Shown here: positions 50,408 through 59,392 of the stretch, piece after piece | How positions within the stretch are numbered: position 1 is the first letter of the stretch | Layout of the letters: each line of letters starts with the position of its first letter | NCBI GenBank assembly: GCA_902800585.1 | Contig: CADCEW010000002.1 | Coordinates: 1 to 59,941, forward strand | Source: an uncultured Prevotellaceae bacterium | GTDB lineage: Bacteria; Bacteroidota; Bacteroidia; Bacteroidales; Bacteroidaceae | Direction of reading: 5' to 3' | Length of the DNA: 59,941 bases | Notes under the pieces: generated by a model | Told to the model about the DNA's origin: nothing | Database searches by the model: none | Seen by the model: only the letters and a program-made list of their open reading frames with translations | Translations under genes and position numbers: made by a program

Positions 50408-51667
50408 ATGATTATGAACGAAATTGGATTATCACTCGATACTGTATGGATGCTATTGGCAGCCATGTTAGTTTTCTGGATGCAGCCTGGCTTTGCGCTG
50501 TGTGAGGCAGGTTTTACGCGCAGTAAGAACACTGCGAACATCTTGATGAAGAACTTCGTCGACTTCATGTTCGGCTCACTGTTGTTCTTCTTCCTCGGCT
50601 TCGGCTTTATGTTCGGCAGCGAGGGCGCAGGATTTATTGGTGCACCTAACTGGGGTGACCTGAGTTTCTATAAAGGTGATCTGCCTGTTGAGGGCTTCTT
50701 GATTTTCGAGACTGTCTTCTGTGCCACCTCTGCCACCATCGTCAGTGGTGCTATGGCAGAGCGTACCAAGTTCTCGATGTACCTGATTTATAGTGCAGTC
50801 ATCTCGCTGTTCATCTATCCCATCGAAGGTCACTGGACATGGGGAGGTGGCTGGCTCTGCAACGATGCTGCCGACAGCTTCATGATGTCTACCTTTGGTG
50901 ATGTCTTCCACGACTTTGCAGGTTCTGCTATCGTGCATAGCGTAGGTGGTGTACTGGCTCTGATAGGTGCTTTGGCACTCGGTCCCCGTATCGGTAAATA
51001 TGCGAAGGACGGCAAGAGTCGCGCTATTCCTGGTCATAACCTGACCATGGCGGCTTTGGGTGTCTTCATCCTCTGGTTAGGATGGTTTGGTTTCAACCCT
51101 GGTTCACAGTTGGCAGCTTCTGGTGAGGTCAACCGCATCGCTATCTCGCATGTATTCCTGACCACGAACCTCGCTGCAGCAGCAGGTGGTGTGGCTACGA
51201 TGTTCCTCACCTATCTGAAGTATGGCAAGCCCTCCCTCTCTCTGACATTGAACGGTGTGTTGGCAGGTCTTGTAGGTATCACGGCTGGTTGCGACCTTGT
51301 ATCGCCTGCTGGAGCAGTTATCATCGGTTTCGTCTGTGGACTGGTCCTCGTCTTCGCCATTGAGTTCATCGACCATAAACTGCACATCGACGACCCTGTA
51401 GGTGCTTCTTCTGTACATGGTGTCTGTGGTATCCTCGGCACCCTGATGACAGGTCTGCTGTCTACTACCAACGGAGCCTTCTATGGTCATGGCTGGGGAT
51501 TCTTCGGTGCTGAGTGCTTTGGCGTTTTGGTCATCGACCTCTGGGCAGCCGCCTGTGGTTTCGTCCTGTTCTATGGCATCAAGAAGTTGCATGGTCTGCG
51601 TGTTGACAAACGTATAGAAGAGGAAGGTCTCGACATCTACGAACATGGAGAGGCATGCTATAACTAA
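50408..51667 (+). CDS. amt: Ammonium transporter (Amt), glnK-linked
   Basis: The protein has 419 residues and is a membrane channel. Motifs: WMQPGFALCEAGFTRSKNTA, DFAGSAIVHSVGGVLALIGA with pore His, LWLGWFGFNPGSQL, and GASSVHGVCGILGTLMTGLL with the second pore His. It lacks the leader peptide of the amt at 40066. It takes ammonium in for the GlnN-GltBD route. Start may be at the first or second ATG (MIMNEIGLSL), six bases apart. Confidence 0.92.
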   Translation: MIMNEIGLSLDTVWMLLAAMLVFWMQPGFALCEAGFTRSKNTANILMKNFVDFMFGSLLFFFLGFGFMFGSEGAGFIGAPNWGDLSFYKGDLPVEGFLIFETVFCATSATIVSGAMAERTKFSMYLIYSAVISLFIYPIEGHWTWGGGWLCNDAADSFMMSTFGDVFHDFAGSAIVHSVGGVLALIGALALGPRIGKYAKDGKSRAIPGHNLTMAALGVFILWLGWFGFNPGSQLAASGEVNRIAISHVFLTTNLAAAAGGVATMFLTYLKYGKPSLSLTLNGVLAGLVGITAGCDLVSPAGAVIIGFVCGLVLVFAIEFIDHKLHIDDPVGASSVHGVCGILGTLMTGLLSTTNGAFYGHGWGFFGAECFGVLVIDLWAAACGFVLFYGIKKLHGLRVDKRIEEEGLDIYEHGEACYN

Positions 51668-51726
51668 TTGACAGTTGACAATGGATAATTGACAATTGAA
51701 AAGTGAAATTTAAAGATTGAAAAGGT

Positions 51727-52440
51727 ATGAAAAAGATTGTTTTATTCGCAATGGGTCTGGTCATGGGTATGACTGCCCTTGCTCAAGATAAAGTAGAGGC
51801 AACGATTAGTGGTGATCTCGTCAGTAATTATATCTGGCGTGGACAGGACTGTGGTGATGTATCGATACAGCCGACCCTCGGAGTGAGTTACAAAGGACTG
51901 TCGCTGATAGCCTGGGGTAGCGTTGGACTCAGCAATTCTGACGACACGAAGGAGTTGGACCTTACCCTCTCCTACACCACTGGTGGTTTCAATATCGGTA
52001 TCACTGACTATTGGTTCAATGTTGGTCTCGACCCAGAGAATCGTTATTTCAAGTATGATGCACATGGTACCAACCACGTCTTTGAGGCAAATATCGGCTA
52101 TGACTTCGGCCTCGTCTCCTTGCAGTGGTATACCAACTTCGCAGGTAACGATGGCCTCAACAAGAATGGCAAGCGCGCCTATAGTAGTTATTTCGAGGCG
52201 AATGTGCCTTTCAAACTGGCTACCGTTGATTGGTCGGCAACAGTAGGTGTCATCCCTTACGCCACCTCTTTCTATAACGAATGGACGAGTGGATTCTCAG
52301 TGACGAACATCGCGCTGAAGGCATCGAAGGATATCAAAATCACTGATTCCTTCTCCATCCCTCTCTTTGCACAACTTGTCGGAAACCCACGTACACAGAA
52401 GGGCTACTTTGTACTGGGCTTCACCCTCAAAGCAATATAA
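51727..52440 (+). CDS. Outer-membrane beta-barrel, TorF-like putative porin
   Basis: The protein has 237 residues. The signal peptide is MKKIVLFAMGLVMGMTALAQ. The mature sequence has alternating hydrophobic strands such as ISGDLVSNYIWRGQDCGDVS, SVGLSNSDDTKELDLTLSY and YFVLGFTLKAI at the C-terminus, as in barrels ending in an aromatic/hydrophobic strand. Location between amt and glnN suggests it lets ammonium or nitrogen compounds through the outer membrane. That role is inferred from the operon. Confidence 0.75.
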   Translation: MKKIVLFAMGLVMGMTALAQDKVEATISGDLVSNYIWRGQDCGDVSIQPTLGVSYKGLSLIAWGSVGLSNSDDTKELDLTLSYTTGGFNIGITDYWFNVGLDPENRYFKYDAHGTNHVFEANIGYDFGLVSLQWYTNFAGNDGLNKNGKRAYSSYFEANVPFKLATVDWSATVGVIPYATSFYNEWTSGFSVTNIALKASKDIKITDSFSIPLFAQLVGNPRTQKGYFVLGFTLKAI

Positions 52441-52482
52441 ACAATAAACAAACATATTCAATAACATTAAACACAAACAATT

Positions 52483-54699
52483 ATGGAAGCATTAAGATTT
52501 CAGGTTGTCGGTGAGGCTTTTAAGAAAAAGGCCCTCGACGTGAAAGCACCAGAAGAGAGACCCGCTAAGTATTTCGGTAAGAAGGTCTTCAATCGTGAGA
52601 AAATGTACAAGTACCTGCCTAAGGACGTGTACGAGAAGATGATTGACGTGATGGATAATGGCGCACGCCTCGACAGAGCCGTTGCCGATGTAGTGGCTGC
52701 TGGTATGAAGCAGTGGGCTACAGAAGAGGGTGTGACCCACTACACCCACTGGTTCCAGCCATTGACAGAGGGTACTGCCGAGAAGCACGACTCGTTCATC
52801 GAGCACGACGGCAAAGGCGGTATGGTAGAGGAATTCACAGGAAAACTGCTCGTCCAGCAGGAACCTGACGCCTCATCATTCCCTTCTGGTGGTATCCGCA
52901 GCACCTTCGAGGCACGCGGCTACTCAGCCTGGGATCCTACTTCCCCTGTCTTCATCATCGACGACACGCTGTGTATCCCCACTGTCTTCATCTCTTATAG
53001 CGGTGAGGCTCTCGACTACAAGGCTCCGCTGTTGCGCGCCCTTCATGCAGTGAATGTCGCTGCCACGGATGTGTGCCACTATTTCGACCCCAGCGTGAAG
53101 AAGGTGACCTCTAACCTGGGTTGGGAACAGGAGTATTTCTTGGTGGACGAGGGACTCTATGCTGCCCGTCCTGACCTGTTGCTGACAGGTCGTACACTGA
53201 TGGGACACGACAGTGCCAAGAACCAGCAGATGGATGACCACTACTTCGGAGCCATCCCCGAGCGCGTACAGGCCTTTATGAAGGACTTGGAGTTCGAGGC
53301 ACTGGCACTCGGCATCCCTTGTAAGACACGTCATAACGAGGTTGCCCCCAACCAGTTCGAGTTGGCACCGATTTTCGAAGAGACCAACCTCGCTGTCGAC
53401 CATAACATGCTGCTGATGTCTGTCATGAAGAAGGTGGCTCGCAAACATGGTTTCCGTGTATTGCTGCACGAGAAGCCCTTCGCTGGCATCAACGGCTCTG
53501 GTAAGCACAACAACTGGTCATTGAGCACTGATAACGGCATTCTGCTGCATGCTCCTGGCAAGACTCCGGAAGCCAACCTGCGCTTTGCCACGTTTATCGT
53601 CGAGACGCTGATGGGTGTCTATAAGCACAACGGACTGCTGAAGGCCTCTATCATGAGTGCTACCAATGCCCATCGTCTGGGAGCCAACGAGGCACCTCCT
53701 GCCATCGTTTCTTCCTTCCTCGGCAAACAGGTCAGTGAACTCCTCGACCATATCGAGAAGGCAGATAAGGACGACCTGTTGGCTATGACTGGCAAGCAGG
53801 GTCTGAAGATGGATATCCCTGAGATTCCTGAACTGCTCATCGACAATACCGATCGTAACCGCACATCTCCCTTTGCCTTCACAGGTAACCGTTTTGAGTT
53901 CCGTGCTGTCGGTTCTGAGGCTAACTGTGCCAGTGCAATGATTGCCCTGAACAGTGCCGTCGCTGAAGCCCTCGTCTCCTTCAAGAAGCGTGTCGATGAG
54001 AAGATTCCTGAGTTCGAGAAGAAACTCGCTGGCACAGGTCATACAGCTAAGTTCCACGCCATCATCGACGTGCTGCGCGAGGATATCAAGACCTGTAAGC
54101 CTATCCGCTTCGATGGTAACGGCTACTCTGACGAGTGGGTTGTAGAGGCTGAGAAGCGTGGGCTGGATGTTGAGAAGTCTTGTCCGAAAATCTTCGAGCG
54201 TTACCTCGACAAGGAGAGCGTTGAGATGTTCGAGAGTCTGGGTGTGATGACGAAGAAGGAGTTAGAAGCACGTAATGAGGTGAAATGGGAGACCTATACG
54301 AAGAAGATTCAGATTGAGGCCCGCGTTCTCGGCGACCTGTCGATGAACCATATCATCCCTGTGGCTACACGTTATCAGAGCGAACTGCTCACCAACCTGA
54401 ACCACATGGCAGTGGTATTTCCCATCGATACCGCCGACAAGCTCTCTGCTCGTAACAAGAAGATTATCCAGGAGATCTCTGAGCGCACCTCTGCCATCGA
54501 GAAAGGTGTTGAGGAACTTGTAGAGGCTCGCAAGAAAGCCAACAAGATTGAGGACGAACACGAGAAGGCTATCGCCTACCACGACAAGGTAGAGCCTTAT
54601 CTTGATAAGATTCGCTATGAGATAGATAAACTCGAACTCATCGTCGACGACAGCCTCTGGCCGTTGCCGAAGTACAGAGAATTATTATTCATTCGATAA
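52483..54699 (+). CDS. glnN: Glutamine synthetase type III
   Basis: The protein has 738 residues, fitting GSIII (about 730) and not GSI. MEALRFQVVGEAFKKKALDV starts it. KTRHNEVAPNQFELAPIFE and HEKPFAGINGSGKHNNWSLS form the ATP/glutamate site. EANCASAMIALNSAVAEALV and PEIPELLIDNTDRNRTSPFAF are GSIII-typical. It makes glutamine from glutamate and ammonium. It is transcribed with glnK, amt and the porin gene and ends at a strong terminator (54846). Confidence 0.95.
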   Translation: MEALRFQVVGEAFKKKALDVKAPEERPAKYFGKKVFNREKMYKYLPKDVYEKMIDVMDNGARLDRAVADVVAAGMKQWATEEGVTHYTHWFQPLTEGTAEKHDSFIEHDGKGGMVEEFTGKLLVQQEPDASSFPSGGIRSTFEARGYSAWDPTSPVFIIDDTLCIPTVFISYSGEALDYKAPLLRALHAVNVAATDVCHYFDPSVKKVTSNLGWEQEYFLVDEGLYAARPDLLLTGRTLMGHDSAKNQQMDDHYFGAIPERVQAFMKDLEFEALALGIPCKTRHNEVAPNQFELAPIFEETNLAVDHNMLLMSVMKKVARKHGFRVLLHEKPFAGINGSGKHNNWSLSTDNGILLHAPGKTPEANLRFATFIVETLMGVYKHNGLLKASIMSATNAHRLGANEAPPAIVSSFLGKQVSELLDHIEKADKDDLLAMTGKQGLKMDIPEIPELLIDNTDRNRTSPFAFTGNRFEFRAVGSEANCASAMIALNSAVAEALVSFKKRVDEKIPEFEKKLAGTGHTAKFHAIIDVLREDIKTCKPIRFDGNGYSDEWVVEAEKRGLDVEKSCPKIFERYLDKESVEMFESLGVMTKKELEARNEVKWETYTKKIQIEARVLGDLSMNHIIPVATRYQSELLTNLNHMAVVFPIDTADKLSARNKKIIQEISERTSAIEKGVEELVEARKKANKIEDEHEKAIAYHDKVEPYLDKIRYEIDKLELIVDDSLWPLPKYRELLFIR

Positions 54700-54845
54700 T
54701 AAATTGTCAGACAATGACAATATCAGACATCCCACTTTATTTGGTTGTTTGAGTTATTGAAGTTTGCAAGGAAGCGAGGGCAGAGCCAAGGTCGCTTGAG
54801 CTCTGCCGAGCGCGAGTAAACTCGAACGTAGTTCAAGTTTGCAGG

Positions 54846-54880
54846 GGACTCGATGCTGCGATAGCATCGGGTCCTTTTTT
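54846..54880 (+). terminator. Terminator of glnK-amt-porin-glnN operon
   Basis: GGACTCGATGCT (54846-54857) pairs with AGCATCGGGTCC (54863-54874), followed by six T. Confidence 0.9.
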
Positions 54881-54906
54881 GTTGCGTTAAAACAACCACC
54901 TTTTTC

Positions 54907-54937
54907 TTTGCTGTTTGGAATATAATGCTTATCTTTG
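54907..54937 (+). promoter_or_regulatory. Promoter of putative TIM-barrel hydrolase gene
   Basis: TTTG (54907-54910) and -7 TATCTTTG (54930-54937) are exactly 19 bp apart, a near-perfect Bacteroidetes promoter. The ATG at 54959 follows and an upstream in-frame ATG at 54935 is excluded. Confidence 0.85.
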
Positions 54938-54958
54938 CAAAAACTAAGACTTACAAAT

Positions 54959-56854
54959 ATGAAACACAACCATCTTAAAAGCATTCTTTTTGCAGCAGCC
55001 TTGCTGACTGTAACAGCCATTCAAGCAGGCAAGTATCAGAACTTCAAAGTGTCTACCTATATCCGGGCACAGGATGTGGCACGGATGGAGAATGACAAGT
55101 TCCTTCAATCTACCTGGGAGACAGTGAGTAGTCAGGTGGACCTCGACAAGATTTATATCGAGACACACCGTGATGCATACACCGTTCCTGAGAAGACCCT
55201 CCTCAAAGTGAAGAATTTCTTCCTGAAGAAAGGTCTTGAGGTGGGTGGCGGTATCACCTTCACACGCTCGGAGCCTTCTGATTTCGAGACCTACAGTTAT
55301 GCGCGAGAGGAGGAACAGCAACAGGTGAAGCAGATATCGGAATATACAGCCAGGTTCTTTGATGACTTTATCCTCGACGACTTCTTCTTCATCGACCTGA
55401 AGAACGATGACGAGATTGCTGCCAAGGGTGACAAGAGTTGGACGGACTATCGGCTCCGACTCATGGCTGACGCTGGTCGTGAACTGGTGATGAAGCCTGC
55501 CAAGGCTGTCAATCCAAACGTGAAGGTGATTATCAAATACCCTAACTGGTACGACCACTTCCATGGATTGGGCTTCAATCTGGAGGAGGAACCTACGTAT
55601 TTCGATGGGATATGGACAGGAACAGAAACGCGTGACCCTGGTTCCGCACAACACCTGCAGAACTATCTGAGTTATAACATCGTCCGTTATTTCGACAACA
55701 TCGCTCCTGGGCGCAACGGTGGCGGATGGGTGGATGCTGGTGGCATCCACATGAGCATGGACCGCTATGCGGAACAACTACACCTCACGATGCTGTCCAA
55801 GACACCTGAGATCATCCTCTGGAACTACATGCAACTGGCAGAAGTGAAGATCACGCCAGCCATGCGCGCTGAATGGCAGGAGGCTGGTGGCAACAGTTTC
55901 CGTCATGACGAGATGGTGGCTCCCTTCACCAAAAACGGCAAGACCATCACCCCGACGACGATGGCACGCTTTGCCGATGTGACACTCCACCAGACCGACC
56001 AACTCATCGGAGCATTAGGTAACCCCATCGGACTGGTGTCCTACAAGCCCTACCACTCCTCTGGCGAGGAATTCCTGCAGAACTACCTCGGAATGATTGG
56101 TCTGCCTATGGACATGCATCCGCAATGGGTGAAAGGCAAACAGCAGATTCTGTTGACAGAGCAGGCTGCGAAAGACCCGAAGATTGTGGAGAGCATCAAA
56201 CAGCAACTGAAGAATGGTGGCGATGTCATCATCACCACAGGCTTGTTGAAAGTCATCAAAGACGACCTCGCTGATATCTGTGAGTTATATTGCGGCGACC
56301 TGAAAGCCATCGTCAACGACTTCGGATATGCTGGTAAGTCAGAACGTGAGTTCATCATCCCCATCGTGAAATACTTCACCAACGACGCTTGGGAGGTGGT
56401 GAGCGCAGGCAGACCCCTCAACGGAGGCGTCTCAGGCTTCCCTATCCTGCTGCGTGACACGTACTCGAAAGGCATGCTTTTCGTGCTGACCATCCCTGAT
56501 GATTTCGGCAACCTCTACGACTATCCCGCTCCTGCCCTTAACATCATCCGTCGTGCCATGAGCAAAGACATAGGTGCCTATATCGAGGGTCCGTCGAAGG
56601 TGGCACTCTTCCCTTACGACAACAAGACACTGGTGGTAGAGAACTTCAACGACAATGCTGTCAAACTGCGTGTCGTGGTGAATAGCAAGGTGGATGCGCT
56701 GCGTAACCTCCTGACAGGGGAACAACTGAAACCTGCTGAGATAAAACCCGTACAAGGCTTCTGGGGACGTAATCGCTTCTTCGGTTATCCTGACGGCTCT
56801 ACCGTGTTTGACATCCAACTCCCAGCCCACAGTTACATCGGACTCGCCTACTAG
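54959..56854 (+). CDS. Secreted putative TIM-barrel glycoside hydrolase
   Basis: From the ATG at 54959 it has 631 residues. A signal peptide (MKHNHLKSILFAAALLTVTA) leads to the periplasm or surface. TIM-barrel-like strands follow: GLEVGGGITFTR, FFDDFILDDFFFIDL, NVKVIIKYPNWYDHFHGLGF, YFDGIWTGTETRD and IILWNYMQLAEVKI. Acidic residues at strand ends (DDFFF, GIWTGTE) could be catalytic. I cannot name the family; it is probably a polysaccharide- or glycoside-acting enzyme. It is followed 50 bp later by a GH3 gene, so both may degrade the same glycan. Confidence 0.6.
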   Translation: MKHNHLKSILFAAALLTVTAIQAGKYQNFKVSTYIRAQDVARMENDKFLQSTWETVSSQVDLDKIYIETHRDAYTVPEKTLLKVKNFFLKKGLEVGGGITFTRSEPSDFETYSYAREEEQQQVKQISEYTARFFDDFILDDFFFIDLKNDDEIAAKGDKSWTDYRLRLMADAGRELVMKPAKAVNPNVKVIIKYPNWYDHFHGLGFNLEEEPTYFDGIWTGTETRDPGSAQHLQNYLSYNIVRYFDNIAPGRNGGGWVDAGGIHMSMDRYAEQLHLTMLSKTPEIILWNYMQLAEVKITPAMRAEWQEAGGNSFRHDEMVAPFTKNGKTITPTTMARFADVTLHQTDQLIGALGNPIGLVSYKPYHSSGEEFLQNYLGMIGLPMDMHPQWVKGKQQILLTEQAAKDPKIVESIKQQLKNGGDVIITTGLLKVIKDDLADICELYCGDLKAIVNDFGYAGKSEREFIIPIVKYFTNDAWEVVSAGRPLNGGVSGFPILLRDTYSKGMLFVLTIPDDFGNLYDYPAPALNIIRRAMSKDIGAYIEGPSKVALFPYDNKTLVVENFNDNAVKLRVVVNSKVDALRNLLTGEQLKPAEIKPVQGFWGRNRFFGYPDGSTVFDIQLPAHSYIGLAY

Positions 56855-56904
56855 ACTTTCATAATTTTTACATTATTACATTTTTAAATTATTACATTAC
56901 AATA

Positions 56905-59112
56905 ATGTCCAACATAAAAACGATTATTGCGATTATTGCGCTAAGCGCAACTACAGCAGGACAGGCACAGACCTATCCGACACAGTTATTGAGTCATGAG
57001 ACACAGATAGATGCTATCATCAAAGACATGACGCTGGAAGAGAAGATTGCCATGTTGCATGGCAAGAACATGTTTTCGTCAGCAGGTATCCCCCGACTGG
57101 GTATTGCCGATATGGAATATGCTGACGGACCTTTCGGCATCCGTGAGGAGATGGAGCCTCACTCCTGGAACTCCCTCCAACTCACCACCGATTATGCGAC
57201 ATTCTTCCCGACAGGCTCGGCACTCGCTGCCACATGGAGCACAGAGTGGGCTTACGCCTACGGACGAGGCATGAGTCGGGAGGCAAGACTGCGCGGAAAG
57301 GATATGATACTGGGACCTGCCATCAACATACAACGCATACCTACTGGCGGACGCACCTATGAGTATCTCAGTGAGGACCCGCTGTTGAGTGGGGTGCTGG
57401 CAGTAGCGTACACCAAAGGCTCACAGGACGAAGGGACGGCAGTATGTCTGAAACACTATGCCCTCAACAACCAAGAGGACTATCGTGGTTTCGTGGACGT
57501 ACATGTCTCCGATCGTACCATGCATGAGCTATACCTGCGTCCCTTCGAGATGGCTGTACGTGAGGCGGATGCATGGGGTGTGATGGCTGCCTATAATAAG
57601 GTGAACGGCAGATGGTGTTCTGAGAATGAACAACTGCTGAACACCATCCTGCGTCAACAATGGGGCTTCCCTGGAATGGTAATCAGTGACTGGGGAGGTG
57701 TTCACTCTACCGTTGATGCGGTAACGGCTGGCATGAATGTGGAGATGCCTGGCGACCGTTATATGGGTAAGGCGCTCCTTGACTCTGTCAAGGCTGGCAA
57801 GGTCAGCGAGGAGGTCATCAACCAGCGCGTGAGAGAGATTCTCAGGGTCAGACTGACTGTCAAGCCTATCGCCAAAGAGAAGGCCAACAGCGTTCCTGTA
57901 GGTAATCCTGAGGAGATGAAGGTGGCACTGGAAGTGGCACGACGCTCCATTGTACTGCTGAAGAACGAGCAACTCCTTCCCATCGACCTCCAACACATCA
58001 AGACGATTGCTGTCATTGGCGAGAATGCCGTTACCAAGATGGCATTGGGCGGCGTCGGAGCAGGTGTGAAGACACGTCAGGAGATAACGCCGTTGGAGGG
58101 CTTGCAGACGATACTCGGCAACCAAGTGAAGATAACCTACGTACAGGGCTATCAAAGTTTCGACCGAAAGGCTCGCAGCGAACGGAAGAGTCCTCAACAG
58201 AAGGCAGACGCCAAACTGCTGGCAGAGGCGGTGAAAGCTGCCAAGAAAGCCGACCTCGTCATCTTCTTTGCTGGCGACAATCGGGAGGTAGAGACGGAAG
58301 GCTCGGACCGCAAGAGCATCACGCTGCCTTCAGGACAGGACGAACTGGCTGAAGCGTTGGCAAAGGCAAACAAGCGACTCGTGACCGTTATCGTGTCTGG
58401 TGGACCTGTGGATGTCTCTGTTGTCAAAGAAGTCTCGGGTGCTTTAGTCGCATCGTGGTTCAACGGCTCCATGGGTGGACTGGCGCTGGCTGAGGTACTC
58501 ACTGGTAAGATTTCTCCCTCGGGCAAACTGCCTATGACCTGGCCCCTGCAACTCAATGACGTTCCTGCCTATGCCACGCAATCCTATCCGCAGGAATTCA
58601 AGAGCGACAGCCAGGGGGATATCTTCGTAGGTATTGTCAACAACAGGAGTAATCAGCGAAACCAGCAACTCATCGCCAACTATACGGAAGAAGACCTCGT
58701 GGGTTATCGGTGGTATGACTGTAAAGCCGTTCCTGTGGCCTACCCCTTCGGCTATGGCCTCTCCTATGCCCAGTTCCAATACAGCGACCTTCAAGTGACT
58801 CCTACGGCAGAAGGCTTCGATGTGCGCTTCACCCTCACCAACACCTCTTCCACAGAGGCAGAAGAAGTCGCACAAGTCTATGTGTCACGTCCCCAGTCAC
58901 ATATCAAACATCCTGTCAAAGAACTCAAAGGCTTCCAGCGAGTGGCATTAAAGGCTGGCGAGCGCAAGGCTGTCACCATTCCTGTCCGTCGTTCTGACCT
59001 CTGTCACTGGGACGCACAAGCCCAAGGATGGATGCTGGAACCAGGCAGCCTCATCATACAGATTGGTAGTTCGTCCGATAATCTCCCCCTCCATCTCGAA
59101 ACCAAACTCTGA
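56905..59112 (+). CDS. GH3 beta-glucosidase-like enzyme, secreted
   Basis: The protein has 735 residues. It has a signal peptide (MSNIKTIIAIIALSATTAGQ, then Ala-Gln), and a glycoside hydrolase family 3 barrel with the nucleophile Asp in GMVISDWGGVHSTVDAV. RIPTGGRTYEYLSEDPLLSG and CLKHYALNNQE are typical. The second domain has IVLLKNEQLLPID and the C-terminal fibronectin-like domain has YPFGYGLSYAQF and EEVAQVYVSRP. It removes terminal beta-linked sugars, likely glucose or xylose. The substrate cannot be read from sequence. Confidence 0.92.
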   Translation: MSNIKTIIAIIALSATTAGQAQTYPTQLLSHETQIDAIIKDMTLEEKIAMLHGKNMFSSAGIPRLGIADMEYADGPFGIREEMEPHSWNSLQLTTDYATFFPTGSALAATWSTEWAYAYGRGMSREARLRGKDMILGPAINIQRIPTGGRTYEYLSEDPLLSGVLAVAYTKGSQDEGTAVCLKHYALNNQEDYRGFVDVHVSDRTMHELYLRPFEMAVREADAWGVMAAYNKVNGRWCSENEQLLNTILRQQWGFPGMVISDWGGVHSTVDAVTAGMNVEMPGDRYMGKALLDSVKAGKVSEEVINQRVREILRVRLTVKPIAKEKANSVPVGNPEEMKVALEVARRSIVLLKNEQLLPIDLQHIKTIAVIGENAVTKMALGGVGAGVKTRQEITPLEGLQTILGNQVKITYVQGYQSFDRKARSERKSPQQKADAKLLAEAVKAAKKADLVIFFAGDNREVETEGSDRKSITLPSGQDELAEALAKANKRLVTVIVSGGPVDVSVVKEVSGALVASWFNGSMGGLALAEVLTGKISPSGKLPMTWPLQLNDVPAYATQSYPQEFKSDSQGDIFVGIVNNRSNQRNQQLIANYTEEDLVGYRWYDCKAVPVAYPFGYGLSYAQFQYSDLQVTPTAEGFDVRFTLTNTSSTEAEEVAQVYVSRPQSHIKHPVKELKGFQRVALKAGERKAVTIPVRRSDLCHWDAQAQGWMLEPGSLIIQIGSSSDNLPLHLETKL

Positions 59113-59130
59113 CTTCGGTTTATCATAACA

Positions 59131-59163
59131 AAAAGCCTGAGCAATCCGCCCAGGCTTTTTCTT
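59131..59163. terminator. Terminator (repeated family, inverted)
   Basis: AAAAGCCTGAGC (59131-59142) pairs with GCCCAGGCTTTT (59148-59159), with one mismatch and a T run. It is the reverse complement of the hairpins at 437-460 and 34911-34934. Confidence 0.75.
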
Positions 59164-59192
59164 TTACGTTAGTCCTTAACCTACTAAGCTAT

Positions 59193-59324
59193 TTACCACC
59201 CTTCGTTTACTGGTTCATTTTGCAATTCATCATTCAGGCCTTGAGTGCTGCCTGCCAGTATCATGTTCTGCTGTTGCAGCTTTACAATCTCCATCGTTGG
59301 CTTCTCGTATATCTTCTTTTCCAT
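59193..59324 (-). CDS. Short exported-type peptide precursor (KP-E family)
   Basis: The 43-residue frame begins MEKKIYEKPTMEIVKLQQQN and has MILAGSTQGL after it. This shape (charged start with Lys-Pro, then an Ile/Leu-Ala-Gly-Ser) is common in tiny Bacteroidetes ORFs near genes for exported proteins and resembles leader peptides cut after a small-residue motif. It lies just upstream of nothing else on its strand and downstream of the secreted protein at 59393. It is too short for most gene callers. Confidence 0.6.
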   Translation of the reverse strand: MEKKIYEKPTMEIVKLQQQNMILAGSTQGLNDELQNEPVNEGW

Positions 59325-59357
59325 ATCTTCTATTTTTTATTTGTTATTCCCTCTGTT

Positions 59358-59377
59358 CCCCCTCTTTTTGGAGGGGG
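59358..59377. repeat. CCCCCTC/GAGGGGG hairpin element
   Basis: CCCCCTC (59358-59364) pairs with GAGGGGG (59371-59377) around a six-base loop. C-rich elements like this recur in Bacteroidetes genomes and may act as terminators. Here it sits between the stop of the secreted protein and the peptide gene. Confidence 0.6.
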
Positions 59378-59392
59378 TTAGGGGGAGGCTCT

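Larger units (their letters stand above)
54700..54958. other. glnN downstream region
   Basis: This stretch of about 260 bases contains CAATTGTCA-type repeat debris (54702-54725), a GC-rich segment with CGAGCGCGAG words resembling the glnK leader, a strong terminator, and the promoter of the next gene. No ORF is convincing. Confidence 0.6.
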
